13,725 bases of DNA from a bacterium (GCA_021805405.1 JAJZFK010000450.1:1-13725); one strand, 5' to 3'. Shown: positions 1 through 5,886, counted from the stretch's first letter. The notes: generated by a model not told the origin, from the sequence alone. Translations and numbers: made by a program.

Positions 1-699
1 TTCAAAGATGAAGCGGGCAGCCAGAATGGTTGGGATCACAGCGGCCACGCAGGCGCACTTAACTGGCCCCAGCCAAAAAACGTTGAGCACACTCTAAAGG
101 TCATCGATAATCTCGCGTCTATATGCGAGGCTCATCCATGCGTCGTTGGTATAGAGCTGCTTAATGAGCCTCGCTGGGATGTACCGCTGGAAATCCTTAA
201 AGATTACTACCAACGCGGATACGGCGTAGTCCGTAAGCATATCGCTGCAAACCGGGCCGCGGTTGTGATCCACGACAGCTTCCGACCAACGGCGTGGTCA
301 AATTTCATGCAGGCACCAGAATTTGATAACGTTATTCTCGACACACATATGTACCAGTGCTTCACTGCGGAGGATCAGACTCGAAACCTTACTGGCCAGA
401 TCGGTTACGCGCTTAACGACAGAGCCACCCAGCTAACAGCAATGGCAAAGGAGCTGCCGATTCTGGTGGGCGAATGGTCCCTGGCACTTTCTGGAAGTAC
501 CTGGTCTGGCCTGAACCGACTTCAGCAGAGTGCGGGTAACCGCGGCTATGCGGCGGCTCAGCTCTTGAGTTACACTGCAACGCGTGGCTGGAGTTTCTGG
601 ACACTTAAAACAGAAGGCGGAGGAGGATGGAGCCTGCAGGACTGCGTTAAGCAGGGATGGATGCCATCCAACCTATCACCTAATGGCAAATTGGCTTGA
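1..699 (+). CDS. GH5 exo-1,3-beta-glucanase-like glycosidase, C-terminal part (5' end outside window)
   Basis: The frame is open from base 1 to a TGA at 697-699, giving 232 residues. The enzyme should hydrolyse beta-1,3-glucosidic bonds (glucan 1,3-beta-glucosidase type), probably outside the cytoplasm, although the N-terminus and any signal peptide are missing. GSQNGWDHSG opens the visible part. GIELLNEP carries the acid/base Glu (residue 56, codon 166-168). DTHMYQCF gives the conserved His/Tyr pair, and LVGEWSLAL carries the nucleophile Glu (residue 158, codon 472-474). GWSFWTLKTE near the end is the aromatic closing motif. Both glutamates are present, so the visible part looks intact. The wording of these motifs is closest to the yeast Exg1-like group (GH5_9), from memory. 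About half of a typical 400-residue enzyme is visible. An internal GTG at 265 is not the start, because homology continues upstream of it. The LysR gene follows on the same strand after 103 bases. Confidence 0.88.
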   Translation, partial: FKDEAGSQNGWDHSGHAGALNWPQPKNVEHTLKVIDNLASICEAHPCVVGIELLNEPRWDVPLEILKDYYQRGYGVVRKHIAANRAAVVIHDSFRPTAWSNFMQAPEFDNVILDTHMYQCFTAEDQTRNLTGQIGYALNDRATQLTAMAKELPILVGEWSLALSGSTWSGLNRLQQSAGNRGYAAAQLLSYTATRGWSFWTLKTEGGGGWSLQDCVKQGWMPSNLSPNGKLA

Positions 700-734
700 T
701 TATCACGGGACGGAAAAGAAGGAAAGATGCGTCT

Positions 735-753
735 CCGTGCCGTATCGGCACCG
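735..753 (+). terminator. Weak hairpin after the GH5 gene
   Basis: GTGCCG (737-742) pairs perfectly with CGGCAC (746-751) around a three-base TAT loop. One further C-G pair (735 with 753) forms beyond a C/C mismatch. It lies 36 bases after the GH5 stop and 50 bases before the LysR start, and is followed only by TAGTTTG. The U-tract is poor, so termination may be partial and read-through into the LysR gene is possible. Confidence 0.4.
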
Positions 754-802
754 TAGTTTGAAATCGCAATACTAGCACCTTAGGAGCAGGAAAGCACCTG
801 GT

Positions 803-1723
803 ATGGAGATACGGCAGCTAGAGACATTTGTAGCAGTATCGCGCCTGCAGAGCTTCACCAAGGCTGCCGATGAACTTCACCTTACGCAGCCAGCTGTAAC
901 TCGCCAGATAGCTGGCCTGGAGGCTGAACTACACACCCGCCTGCTAGAGAGGTTGGGACGCAAGGTAGAACTGACCCAGGCCGGAGAAGCGCTTTTGGGG
1001 TATGCAAGCGAGATACTCCGGCTAAGTGACGAGGCAGTACGCAGCGTCTCGGAGCGTACCCTGGGCGCTGCCGGCCGATTATCTGTTGGCGCAAACAATA
1101 CTACGGCTACATACATACTGCCAACTATTCTGCAGCGGTTTCGCGTTCGCTATCCCGGCGTCGAGTTAAGCGTTCATACCGGCGTCTCCTCGCATATCGT
1201 CGACATGGTGGCCGCCAACACTGTAGACCTGGGCATTGTTGCCTACTTCGTTCCCAGGCAGGGAATTACCGAGATGTCTCTTGCAGACTACGCTACGGGC
1301 GTGGTTGTGCCGCCTGGCCATCCGCTGGCTGCGTTCGGTGACCCTGTTACTGCCGAGCAGTTGCATGGTCAATCACTAATTCTAATGGAACAGGGTACCA
1401 ATTTACGGTCTTACGTAGATAGCCTTCTATCTGCAGCGGGTGTTGCAGAACAGGCTGCGCTAGAACTTGATAACGTAGAGGCAATCAAAAAGATGATCGA
1501 GGCGGGGTTAGGTATTTCGTTATTGCCATTTATTTCCGTCACTACCGAGGTTGCGATGGGTACTCTGTGCGCACTGCCTTTGGCGAACGTGCCTGCTGCA
1601 CAGAGGAGGTTGAGCGCAATCTATCGACGGGACAAGTATCTTTCTGCAGCACTGAAAGCGTTTTTAAGTCTCCTGCAAGAAGAAGTAGGTTCTCCTAAAG
1701 GAGAGACCTCGACAGCGCCGTAG
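803..1723 (+). CDS. LysR-family transcriptional regulator
   Basis: This 306-residue protein has the normal LysR length. Residues 1-60 form the winged helix-turn-helix; the segment FTKAADELHLTQPAVTRQIA holds the recognition helix and is typical of the family. A linker helix follows to about residue 88. The rest (about 90-295) is the periplasmic-binding-protein-like effector domain, starting RLSVGANNTTATYILPTIL, a form seen in the CysL/CbbR-like branch. It would act as a cytoplasmic tetrameric DNA-binding activator or repressor; the effector cannot be read from the sequence. The ATG has AGGAG at 782-786 (somewhat far, 16 bases) and an AGGAAAG at 789-795 nearer by. It follows the GH5 gene on the same strand, so control of that gene is possible but unproven; LysR genes more often regulate a divergent neighbour. 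The stop codon lies inside a terminator hairpin. Confidence 0.93.
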   Translation: MEIRQLETFVAVSRLQSFTKAADELHLTQPAVTRQIAGLEAELHTRLLERLGRKVELTQAGEALLGYASEILRLSDEAVRSVSERTLGAAGRLSVGANNTTATYILPTILQRFRVRYPGVELSVHTGVSSHIVDMVAANTVDLGIVAYFVPRQGITEMSLADYATGVVVPPGHPLAAFGDPVTAEQLHGQSLILMEQGTNLRSYVDSLLSAAGVAEQAALELDNVEAIKKMIEAGLGISLLPFISVTTEVAMGTLCALPLANVPAAQRRLSAIYRRDKYLSAALKAFLSLLQEEVGSPKGETSTAP

Positions 1724-1735
1724 CGCCATCGAGGT
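1706..1735. terminator. Bidirectional hairpin overlapping the LysR stop codon
   Basis: ACCTCGA (1706-1712) pairs with TCGAGGT (1729-1735). After a symmetric CA/CA internal loop, GCGC (1715-1718) pairs with GCGC (1723-1726) around CGTA. The LysR stop (1721-1723) is in the loop region. On the plus strand only TTT follows (1735-1737). It sits between convergent genes, the LysR gene and the PEP-CTERM gene ending at 1761, so it can serve both. Confidence 0.5.
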
Positions 1736-1760
1736 TTGCCTTGGTTTAACCACTAACCAG

Positions 1761-2438
1761 TCAGCTACGTCGGCGTCGCCTCAACCCAATTGCGCTTACG
1801 CCGCACAAGGCGAGCAATCCGGCAGCGCTATTCGCCTCTGGAACTGCGGGTGGTGGCGAGTTAAAGTAGACGTGACCTGTGGATATCTTGCCTGCACCTG
1901 TACCATTGCCAAAGGGATCGATCCCATTCTGCCCCACGGTTACTGCGATATCAAGTCCGTACTGAGTTGGTACATTGGTTCCTAAGGGTTTATTGAGGGT
2001 GAAAATGTTCCCGGTATTTACCGACGGCAGCAAATCACCAGGTTTCAATGATCCAGTAGCCCCGTGCCCCGTTGTCATTGCCCAGCCTACGTATGAACTA
2101 CCATTATCTGCATTGTAGATTGTGTTTGTTCCACCAATAACATCCGCGCCACTAACCGTACTATTCAGGGCGGCCAACGATGACACGTTTGAATTGAACC
2201 CAACATAGAACGCCCTAATGTCGTCTAGCTGGTAGGTTCCACTAAGCCCTGAAAATGCGATCTGGCTACCAATATTAAGGCCGTAGTTCTGAACTTTGGC
2301 GGTAGCTGCGTTATCGGAAGTCACAGTGATACCGCTAGTAATTAGGGTTCCATAACCATTTGGCAGACCGGCCATCGCAGGCGAACCAAGCGTGGCCATA
2401 GCTCCCAGGAGTAGGCCCGCTCGCAGTCGTGAATGCAT
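1761..2438 (-). CDS. PEP-CTERM-type secreted protein of unknown function
   Basis: This is a 225-residue secreted protein. The start at 2438 is chosen because GGAGA lies nine bases upstream and the protein then begins MHSRLRAGLLLGAMATLG, a clean signal peptide with probable cleavage after SPAMA (about residue 23). The same frame is open upstream to an ATG at 2525, but that would put 29 polar residues before the signal peptide. The mature part is rich in Gly, Ser, Thr and Asn, with almost no Cys, as in beta-rich surface proteins; I do not recognise its fold. The C-terminus is PPPAVPEANS, a hydrophobic stretch (AAGLLALCGVSAIGL) and RRRRRS. This matches the PEP-CTERM layout, in which an exosortase removes the tail after export, with VPEA in place of the commoner VPEP. 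No exosortase gene is in the window. The next PEP-CTERM gene lies upstream on the same strand, but a hairpin separates the two. Confidence 0.82.
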   Translation of the reverse strand: MHSRLRAGLLLGAMATLGSPAMAGLPNGYGTLITSGITVTSDNAATAKVQNYGLNIGSQIAFSGLSGTYQLDDIRAFYVGFNSNVSSLAALNSTVSGADVIGGTNTIYNADNGSSYVGWAMTTGHGATGSLKPGDLLPSVNTGNIFTLNKPLGTNVPTQYGLDIAVTVGQNGIDPFGNGTGAGKISTGHVYFNSPPPAVPEANSAAGLLALCGVSAIGLRRRRRS

Positions 2439-2447
2439 ATCTTCCAT

Positions 2448-2452
2448 TCTCC
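2448..2452 (-). promoter_or_regulatory. Ribosome binding site deciding the PEP-CTERM start at 2438
   Basis: GGAGA on the minus strand is nine bases before the ATG at 2438, but directly abuts the in-frame ATG at 2447. This favours 2438, which also places the signal peptide at the very N-terminus. Confidence 0.6.
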
Positions 2453-2635
2453 AATCGTTGAAAAATATCTTAACTTGCAGATGATGTGAAAGCTTCAAAC
2501 ATATTGCACGAGCTACAGTGTACAACGGACGCTACCAATTTCAAACTAGCAGTTATGCTATATTTGCCCATGAATAAGCAGGTTCAGCACAAAATTGTTG
2601 CGTCTTGTTGTCACACTTCCATCTTAGGATAACAG

Positions 2636-2667
2636 ACTAACCCGCTAGCTTACGCTAACGGATTAGT
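2636..2667 (-). terminator. Terminator hairpin directly after the second PEP-CTERM gene
   Basis: Read as minus-strand RNA, the arms CUAAUCCGUUAGC and GCUAGCGGGUUAG pair over 13 positions with two G-U wobbles around a GUAA loop, plus one A-T pair at the base. On the plus strand the two wobbles become C/A mismatches, so the structure is built for minus-strand transcripts. The arm starts just downstream of the stop codon (2669-2671). The tail is only moderately U-rich (TCTGTTAT). Confidence 0.6.
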
Positions 2668-2668
2668 T

Positions 2669-3403
2669 TCATCGACGCCGCCTGAACATGCTCAGGCTTC
2701 CGATACCGAATAACATACCCAAGCCAGCTACGCTGCTCGCCTCAGAAACTGGTGGGGGACCATTGGGAGAGCTACCTGCACCAAATGCGATATCTTGCGG
2801 ACGACCAGTAGCTTGTACACCAGCATAGGCCAGCACTGAACCCCACGACTTATTGTCATTAGCAAGTGCGGCCTGCTCCACCGTGTAGACCGAACTGGTT
2901 GATATGCCTGTGGCAGAGAACACCGAGCCCCAGTTGTAATTACTGCCGGACTTTGAAATGGAGCTATTTAATGAGAGATCCCATATTGCAACCTGTGCTG
3001 CTGCAGAACTTGATGAACCAATATAATGAGAGGCCAGATAATCAATTGCATTTACGTTAGAAGTGGTTAGCCCCACTTCTTTTGCGTACCACGTACTGGG
3101 CAGCCCGTTTACCGGGTTCGCAACAGTGGTAAATGTAGCGTTCCAGCTTTCGCTATTGTGAATATTATCGCTAAGGTCGGTACAGTAGCCCTTATACGAC
3201 TTACCGCCAACTGTGAAATTATATACTCCAGCTGCAGTACTCTCTTTGTACTGTTTGCCACCAAGTGTATAAGCAACGTTTACATTTGTTGAGCCGTTAC
3301 CGTTATTAAAGGTGATGTTGTTCTGCGCAAAAACGGCGCCGGAAACCACTGAAAGGGCACCGCAACCAACAACTGCTAATAGGCCGCCACGATTTGATTT
3401 CAT
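2669..3403 (-). CDS. PEP-CTERM-type secreted protein with a thioester-domain-like Cys/Gln motif pair
   Basis: This is a 244-residue exported protein. Residues 1-26 are a signal peptide (MKSNRGG, hydrophobic core, cleavage after AVFA). The ATG at 3403 has AGAGG about 11 bases upstream. The mature protein has a single cysteine, C74, in KGYCTDLSDN. Q137 lies in AAAQVAIWDL. An aromatic-Cys-x-Asp motif followed by a Gln-x-Ala-Ile-Trp motif is the signature of thioester domains (TED/TQXA), where Cys and Gln side chains form an internal thioester that can bind targets covalently. That family is best known from Gram-positive adhesins. The C-terminus is PPPVSEAS, a hydrophobic stretch and RRRR, a PEP-CTERM variant with SEA. 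The protein is probably surface-exposed and handled by an exosortase. The thioester is inferred from motifs only. Ser/Asn/Gly richness matches the PEP-CTERM neighbour, but the two middles do not look alike. Confidence 0.82.
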   Translation of the reverse strand: MKSNRGGLLAVVGCGALSVVSGAVFAQNNITFNNGNGSTNVNVAYTLGGKQYKESTAAGVYNFTVGGKSYKGYCTDLSDNIHNSESWNATFTTVANPVNGLPSTWYAKEVGLTTSNVNAIDYLASHYIGSSSSAAAQVAIWDLSLNSSISKSGSNYNWGSVFSATGISTSSVYTVEQAALANDNKSWGSVLAYAGVQATGRPQDIAFGAGSSPNGPPPVSEASSVAGLGMLFGIGSLSMFRRRR

Positions 3404-3432
3404 TATTTTCTATTCCTCTACGATTTGACCGG

Positions 3433-3449
3433 GGCTGCTAAAGGCAGCC
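3433..3449 (-). other. Short hairpin in the probable leader of the PEP-CTERM mRNA
   Basis: On the minus strand GGCTGC pairs with GCAGCC (six GC-rich pairs, five-base loop), about 20 bases before the Shine-Dalgarno of the gene starting at 3403. No U-tract follows, so it is not a terminator. An mRNA-stabilising or translation-modulating leader element is possible. Confidence 0.35.
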
Positions 3450-3522
3450 AACTAATTGTCTGACGCTATTTCGATGACCACTGATGTTATACGACACATT
3501 CCGTTGCAGCAGAATGATAAAA

Positions 3523-3538
3523 TTGCGAGTAATCGCAA
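3523..3538. repeat. Perfect inverted repeat TTGCGA-GTAA-TCGCAA
   Basis: Two six-base arms are exactly complementary around a four-base spacer, 120 bases upstream of the PEP-CTERM start and 212 bases upstream of anmK. It could be an operator for a dimeric regulator. Alternatively it is a hairpin: read on the minus strand it is followed by TTTT and resembles a small terminator or attenuator facing the PEP-CTERM gene. Confidence 0.5.
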
Positions 3539-3714
3539 AAAGCTGTTAACATACGCAGTTTTCCGGGTGGTATGACACAACTGAATTCGGGGTTTGATGC
3601 TCGTAGCGGCGGCGGCGGCGCATATTTATGGCCGAGGGCTCTAACGAGACGGTCTGTAGGTGGCAGAGACGAAACTGTAACCGGCTACGGCGTGCCATAT
3701 TAAACGAGGCGCTC

Positions 3715-3747
3715 ATGAACGCAACTTTGAAGCAAAGGAGAAACTAG
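3715..3747 (+). CDS. Possible ten-residue leader peptide overlapping the anmK ribosome binding site
   Basis: An ATG at 3715 has GAGG five bases upstream (3706-3709) and opens ten codons (MNATLKQRRN) ending with TAG at 3745-3747, two bases before the anmK TTG start. The anmK Shine-Dalgarno AAGGAG (3735-3740) lies inside this frame. The layout would allow translational coupling. Such short frames also arise by chance and the peptide has no recognisable pattern, so this is tentative. Confidence 0.25.
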   Translation: MNATLKQRRN

Positions 3748-3749
3748 AA

Positions 3750-4910
3750 TTGAAAACGGTGATCGGCCTGATGTCTGGAACTTCGGTAGACGCCATAGAC
3801 TGCGTAATCATGCAATTTAGCGGCCAAAAGAATCTTCGCTGGCAACTAATCGGCTGCCTTAATTATCCATGGCAGCCCGTGGTCCGGACCGCTATTCTTG
3901 ACGCATGCCGTCCAGATTATCCAGTGCAGCAGCTCACCCTTTTAAACTTCCGCCTTGGGCAATGTTTTGCGCAAGCCGTTCTTGAGCTCTGTACTGCGAC
4001 AGGGTATCCGGTAGACGAAGTCGACGCAATTGCCTGCCACGGCCAGACTGTTTGGCACCAGCCTACTGCGATGATGTGTGCGGAAGAACTAGCTCGCGGT
4101 ACTGTGCAGATTGGGGAACCGGCGGTGATAGCCAGCATGACTGGCCGAGTAGTACTTTCGGATTTTCGCGCAGCAGATATGGCGGTTGGGGGTCAGGGTG
4201 CGCCGCTTGTACCTTGGTGGGACTGGCGAGTGATGAGCAGCACGCGCGAGTCGCGAATTGTGCAAAACATTGGAGGCATTGCAAATGCAACCTACCTGCC
4301 ACAGAGGGGTAATGTCAACAATGTAATCGCTTTCGACACTGGTCCTGGAAATATGGTGATCGATTGGTTGATGGCATCTATGACTGGCGGAGCGACGAAT
4401 TTCGACGATGGTGGCACATTTGCCTCAACTGGACGGGTAAACAATCTCCTATTAAGCGAACTACTTGAGCATCCTTTTTTCTCCATGCCGCCACCTAGAT
4501 CAACAGGTAGAGAGAGTTTTGGCGCAGAATTCGCGAGAAGAGTACTGCACACCGCAAAACTTCGTCGCATGTGCGATAAAGACATAGTAGCCACAGTAAC
4601 TGAGTTAACGGCTGTATCTATCGCGGATGCCTACCGAAAATGGCTTCCAAACTCCGCAATGGAAGGAACTGTAGTGCTGGGTGGGGGAGGAGTGCGTAAC
4701 GCTTATCTTGTAGACAGGTTGCAACTCCAACTCGCGGGAACGTCGATTAAGACTCACTCGCATTTTGGCATACCAGACGATTTTCGGGAAGCGATGGCGT
4801 TTGCCCTGCTGGGGTACGAGCGGCTGTTGCATCGCTGTAGCAACGTGATGTGTGCTACAGGTGCTTCGCGGCCAGTATGCCTGGGTAAAAGTACACTACC
4901 GCCTGGTTAG
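3750..4910 (+). CDS. anmK: Anhydro-N-acetylmuramic acid kinase
   Basis: AnmK cleaves the 1,6-anhydro ring of anhydro-MurNAc while phosphorylating it with ATP, giving MurNAc-6-phosphate. It acts in the cytoplasm in peptidoglycan recycling, before MurQ; no murQ is visible nearby. The 386 residues are near the family length (E. coli about 369). Motifs occur in family order: GLMSGTSVDAID at the N-terminal ATP site, ACHGQTVWHQP, QIGEPAVIA, ADMAVGGQGAPLVP, QNIGGIANATYL, FDTGPGNMVID (D196 is probably the catalytic base), RSTGRESFG, ELTAVSIAD, VVLGGGGVRN and a closing TGASRPVCLGK. All are intact. The start is TTG at 3750 with AAGGAG nine bases upstream; the protein then begins directly at the expected N-terminal strand MKTVIGLMSG. 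It is a lone plus-strand gene between minus-strand genes, with a terminator hairpin overlapping its stop. Confidence 0.96.
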   Translation: MKTVIGLMSGTSVDAIDCVIMQFSGQKNLRWQLIGCLNYPWQPVVRTAILDACRPDYPVQQLTLLNFRLGQCFAQAVLELCTATGYPVDEVDAIACHGQTVWHQPTAMMCAEELARGTVQIGEPAVIASMTGRVVLSDFRAADMAVGGQGAPLVPWWDWRVMSSTRESRIVQNIGGIANATYLPQRGNVNNVIAFDTGPGNMVIDWLMASMTGGATNFDDGGTFASTGRVNNLLLSELLEHPFFSMPPPRSTGRESFGAEFARRVLHTAKLRRMCDKDIVATVTELTAVSIADAYRKWLPNSAMEGTVVLGGGGVRNAYLVDRLQLQLAGTSIKTHSHFGIPDDFREAMAFALLGYERLLHRCSNVMCATGASRPVCLGKSTLPPG

Positions 4911-4934
4911 GTCTTTCATTTTAAAAGTCCTAAC
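4906..4934. terminator. Bidirectional hairpin overlapping the anmK stop codon
   Basis: GTTAGG (4906-4911) pairs with CCTAAC (4929-4934); after a T/T mismatch CTTT (4913-4916) pairs with AAAG (4924-4927) around a seven-base loop. The anmK stop (4908-4910) is in the left arm. It lies between convergent anmK and the small gene ending at 4957, so it can serve both, although neither side has a good U-tract. Confidence 0.45.
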
Positions 4935-4956
4935 TGGCGGCAGCGGTATGGAAGTG

Positions 4957-5175
4957 CTATGCACGAATGTCCAGTTTTGTCCCAAGGGTGGGTGGCCCCG
5001 AATCCGCGCTGCTCTGCATCGCGCTACCCTGTGATGTCTGAGGCTTTTGTAACACGTGCGACCGAACATGCTGAATGCGGTTGCTGAGCGCAGAGTCCAG
5101 TTGGTCCTGCAACATTCTTACACGCGACGATCCCGATGAGCCTCCCACTTCGCGTCTCGACGATATTGACGACAT
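4957..5175 (-). CDS. 72-residue protein of unknown function, paralogue of the gene at 5887-6105
   Basis: I do not recognise this family. The ATG at 5175 has an excellent ribosome binding site (AGGGAG, seven bases upstream), which supports real translation. The N-terminal 18 residues are Ser/Gly-rich (MSSISS...GSSGSS). Residues 22-41 (LQDQLDSALSNRIQHVRSHV) look like one amphipathic helix with heptad-like Leu/Ile/Val spacing. Residues 43-66 are polar, Ser/Pro/Gln-rich and probably disordered. The protein ends KLDIRA. The gene at 5887 encodes a protein of exactly the same length with the same order of parts: a matching helix (LEKQLEDQISQRLQNIRTRI) and a HLDISA end. There is no signal peptide, membrane segment or cysteine. 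A partner-binding or structural role is a guess. It is a lone minus-strand gene convergent with anmK. Confidence 0.7.
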   Translation of the reverse strand: MSSISSRREVGGSSGSSRVRMLQDQLDSALSNRIQHVRSHVLQKPQTSQGSAMQSSADSGPPTLGTKLDIRA

Positions 5176-5768
5176 ATTTGTACTCCCTGGCTGCAGAAAT
5201 TACGCGGCGAACCAAACTGGCTTCCCGCAATTTGTAGTGTAGTAGCCTATTTATCCATGGCCCGGGACGTAGGTCATTAAGTCTATATGCTTGTTTTCCT
5301 CAAATTCACGGTCACGCAAGGTTTGTGGGGCATCGCAACCCGATTTTGAATTACCACGCGCGCCCGGATATCAGTAACCACGCGAACATGTCTAACACCG
5401 TTGACTAGAGGCATCGACCTGGCGTACCTCGCCGCGCAGCCGTGTTGTGTTCTACAAAATGAAGTAAGTACCCGCAATTTTTTGGCACTACAATGAGCAT
5501 ACTCTGTACTTAAAGGCACCGAATCAGTATCTCTTCACATCTATTGGTACTTCCAAAGATACCGTGAGAGCAAGAGTTGATCACTAAAAGTACGCACTAG
5601 ATCTGCCTACACCATAGGTACTCATAACCTTGCCGGCTTTAATTTACTAAAAATAGCAGGAATCACTCATACCCAAACTAAGGTCATTAAACCATGTTGC
5701 CTGCAAAACCAGAGGCACTCAGTCGTTGGGTATGACGTACGATGACGGGCATGGCTGGCATTTCCTTT

Positions 5769-5795
5769 AATCGCCCCCAAAAAAGGGCAGCGATT
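5769..5795. other. Hairpin with an A-rich loop upstream of the 5818-5869 terminator
   Basis: AATCGC (5769-5774) pairs with GCGATT (5790-5795); inside, CCC pairs with GGG across a small bulge, around an A6 loop. On the plus strand it is followed by TTGTTTTC, so it resembles a weak terminator. It could also be one stem of a longer structured RNA. On the minus strand the loop is T6. Confidence 0.4.
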
Positions 5796-5817
5796 TGTTT
5801 TCAGCAATCCTACGCAC

Positions 5818-5871
5818 AAAAGCAGGGTAGCCCTGCGATCCAGCGATCGGTGTGGACTTCCCTGCTTTTTT
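5818..5871. terminator. Bidirectional terminator with nested alternative pairing
   Basis: AAAAGCAGGG (5818-5827) is exactly complementary to CCCTGCTTTT (5860-5869), with the T-run reaching six on the plus strand. The same GCAGGG (5822-5827) also pairs exactly with CCCTGC (5831-5836) around a TAG loop. On the minus strand the short hairpin GCAGGG-CTA-CCCTGC is followed directly by TTTT and lies 51 bases after the stop of the small gene at 5887, so it is most simply that gene's terminator. On the plus strand the two pairings exclude each other. Confidence 0.65.
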
Positions 5872-5886
5872 GGATTCAAGGGTTAA

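Larger units (their letters stand above)
3404..3749. other. Divergent intergenic region between the PEP-CTERM gene and anmK
   Basis: These 346 bases must hold the promoters of both flanking genes. On the minus side there is a possible -10 (TATAAC, about 3489-3494) with no good -35. On the plus side CATATT (3696-3701) is preceded by TGC, as in an extended -10. Both are weak calls. A perfect inverted repeat (3523-3538), a leader hairpin (3433-3449), a run of five GCG triplets (3606-3620) and a ten-codon reading frame (3715-3747) also lie here. I see no larger gene. Confidence 0.5.
5176..5886. other. 711-base region without a convincing gene, between the two paralogous small genes
   Basis: Short frames here (for example minus strand 5283-5519 with a GTG start, and 5667-5879) lack ribosome binding sites and recognisable protein patterns. 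I see no tRNA T-loop signature, no rRNA and no transposase. The right-hand third (about 5692-5871) is rich in secondary structure: CCATG (5692-5696) can pair with CATGG (5750-5754), followed by the hairpins at 5769-5795 and 5818-5869. Read on the plus strand this resembles a small structured RNA ending in a terminator. The left part must hold the promoter of the gene starting at 5175; no clear -35/-10 pair stands out. Confidence 0.4.

Noticed and set aside
655..669. Hairpin GGATGG-ATG-CCATCC near the end of the GH5 gene
   Set aside because: It lies inside the coding sequence, has no U-tract and is explained by the codons there.
265..699. GTG at 265 as the start of the GH5 gene
   Set aside because: The frame is open to base 1 and the catalytic NEP motif and other family motifs lie upstream of 265, so the gene is cut by the window edge.
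3597..3644. 15-codon frame with an alanine run made by the GCG triplet repeat (3606-3620)
   Set aside because: No good ribosome binding site and not linked to a following gene; the triplet run is short and probably slippage-derived.
5283..5519. 78-codon minus-strand frame with GTG start
   Set aside because: No Shine-Dalgarno site, many rare-looking residues (Arg, Cys, His) and no recognisable pattern; likely chance.
5271..5690. Exact ten-base repeat AGGTCATTAA at 5271-5280 and 5681-5690
   Set aside because: Flanks do not match and one ten-base coincidence is expected by chance in a region of this size.
5821..5860. A c-di-GMP (GEMM-like) riboswitch suggested by GCACAAA and GTGTGG
   Set aside because: The conserved core sequences and tetraloop/receptor arrangement are missing and no downstream plus-strand gene is close.
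5667..5879. 70-codon minus-strand frame
   Set aside because: It lies across the terminator hairpins, has no ribosome binding site and has an implausible composition.
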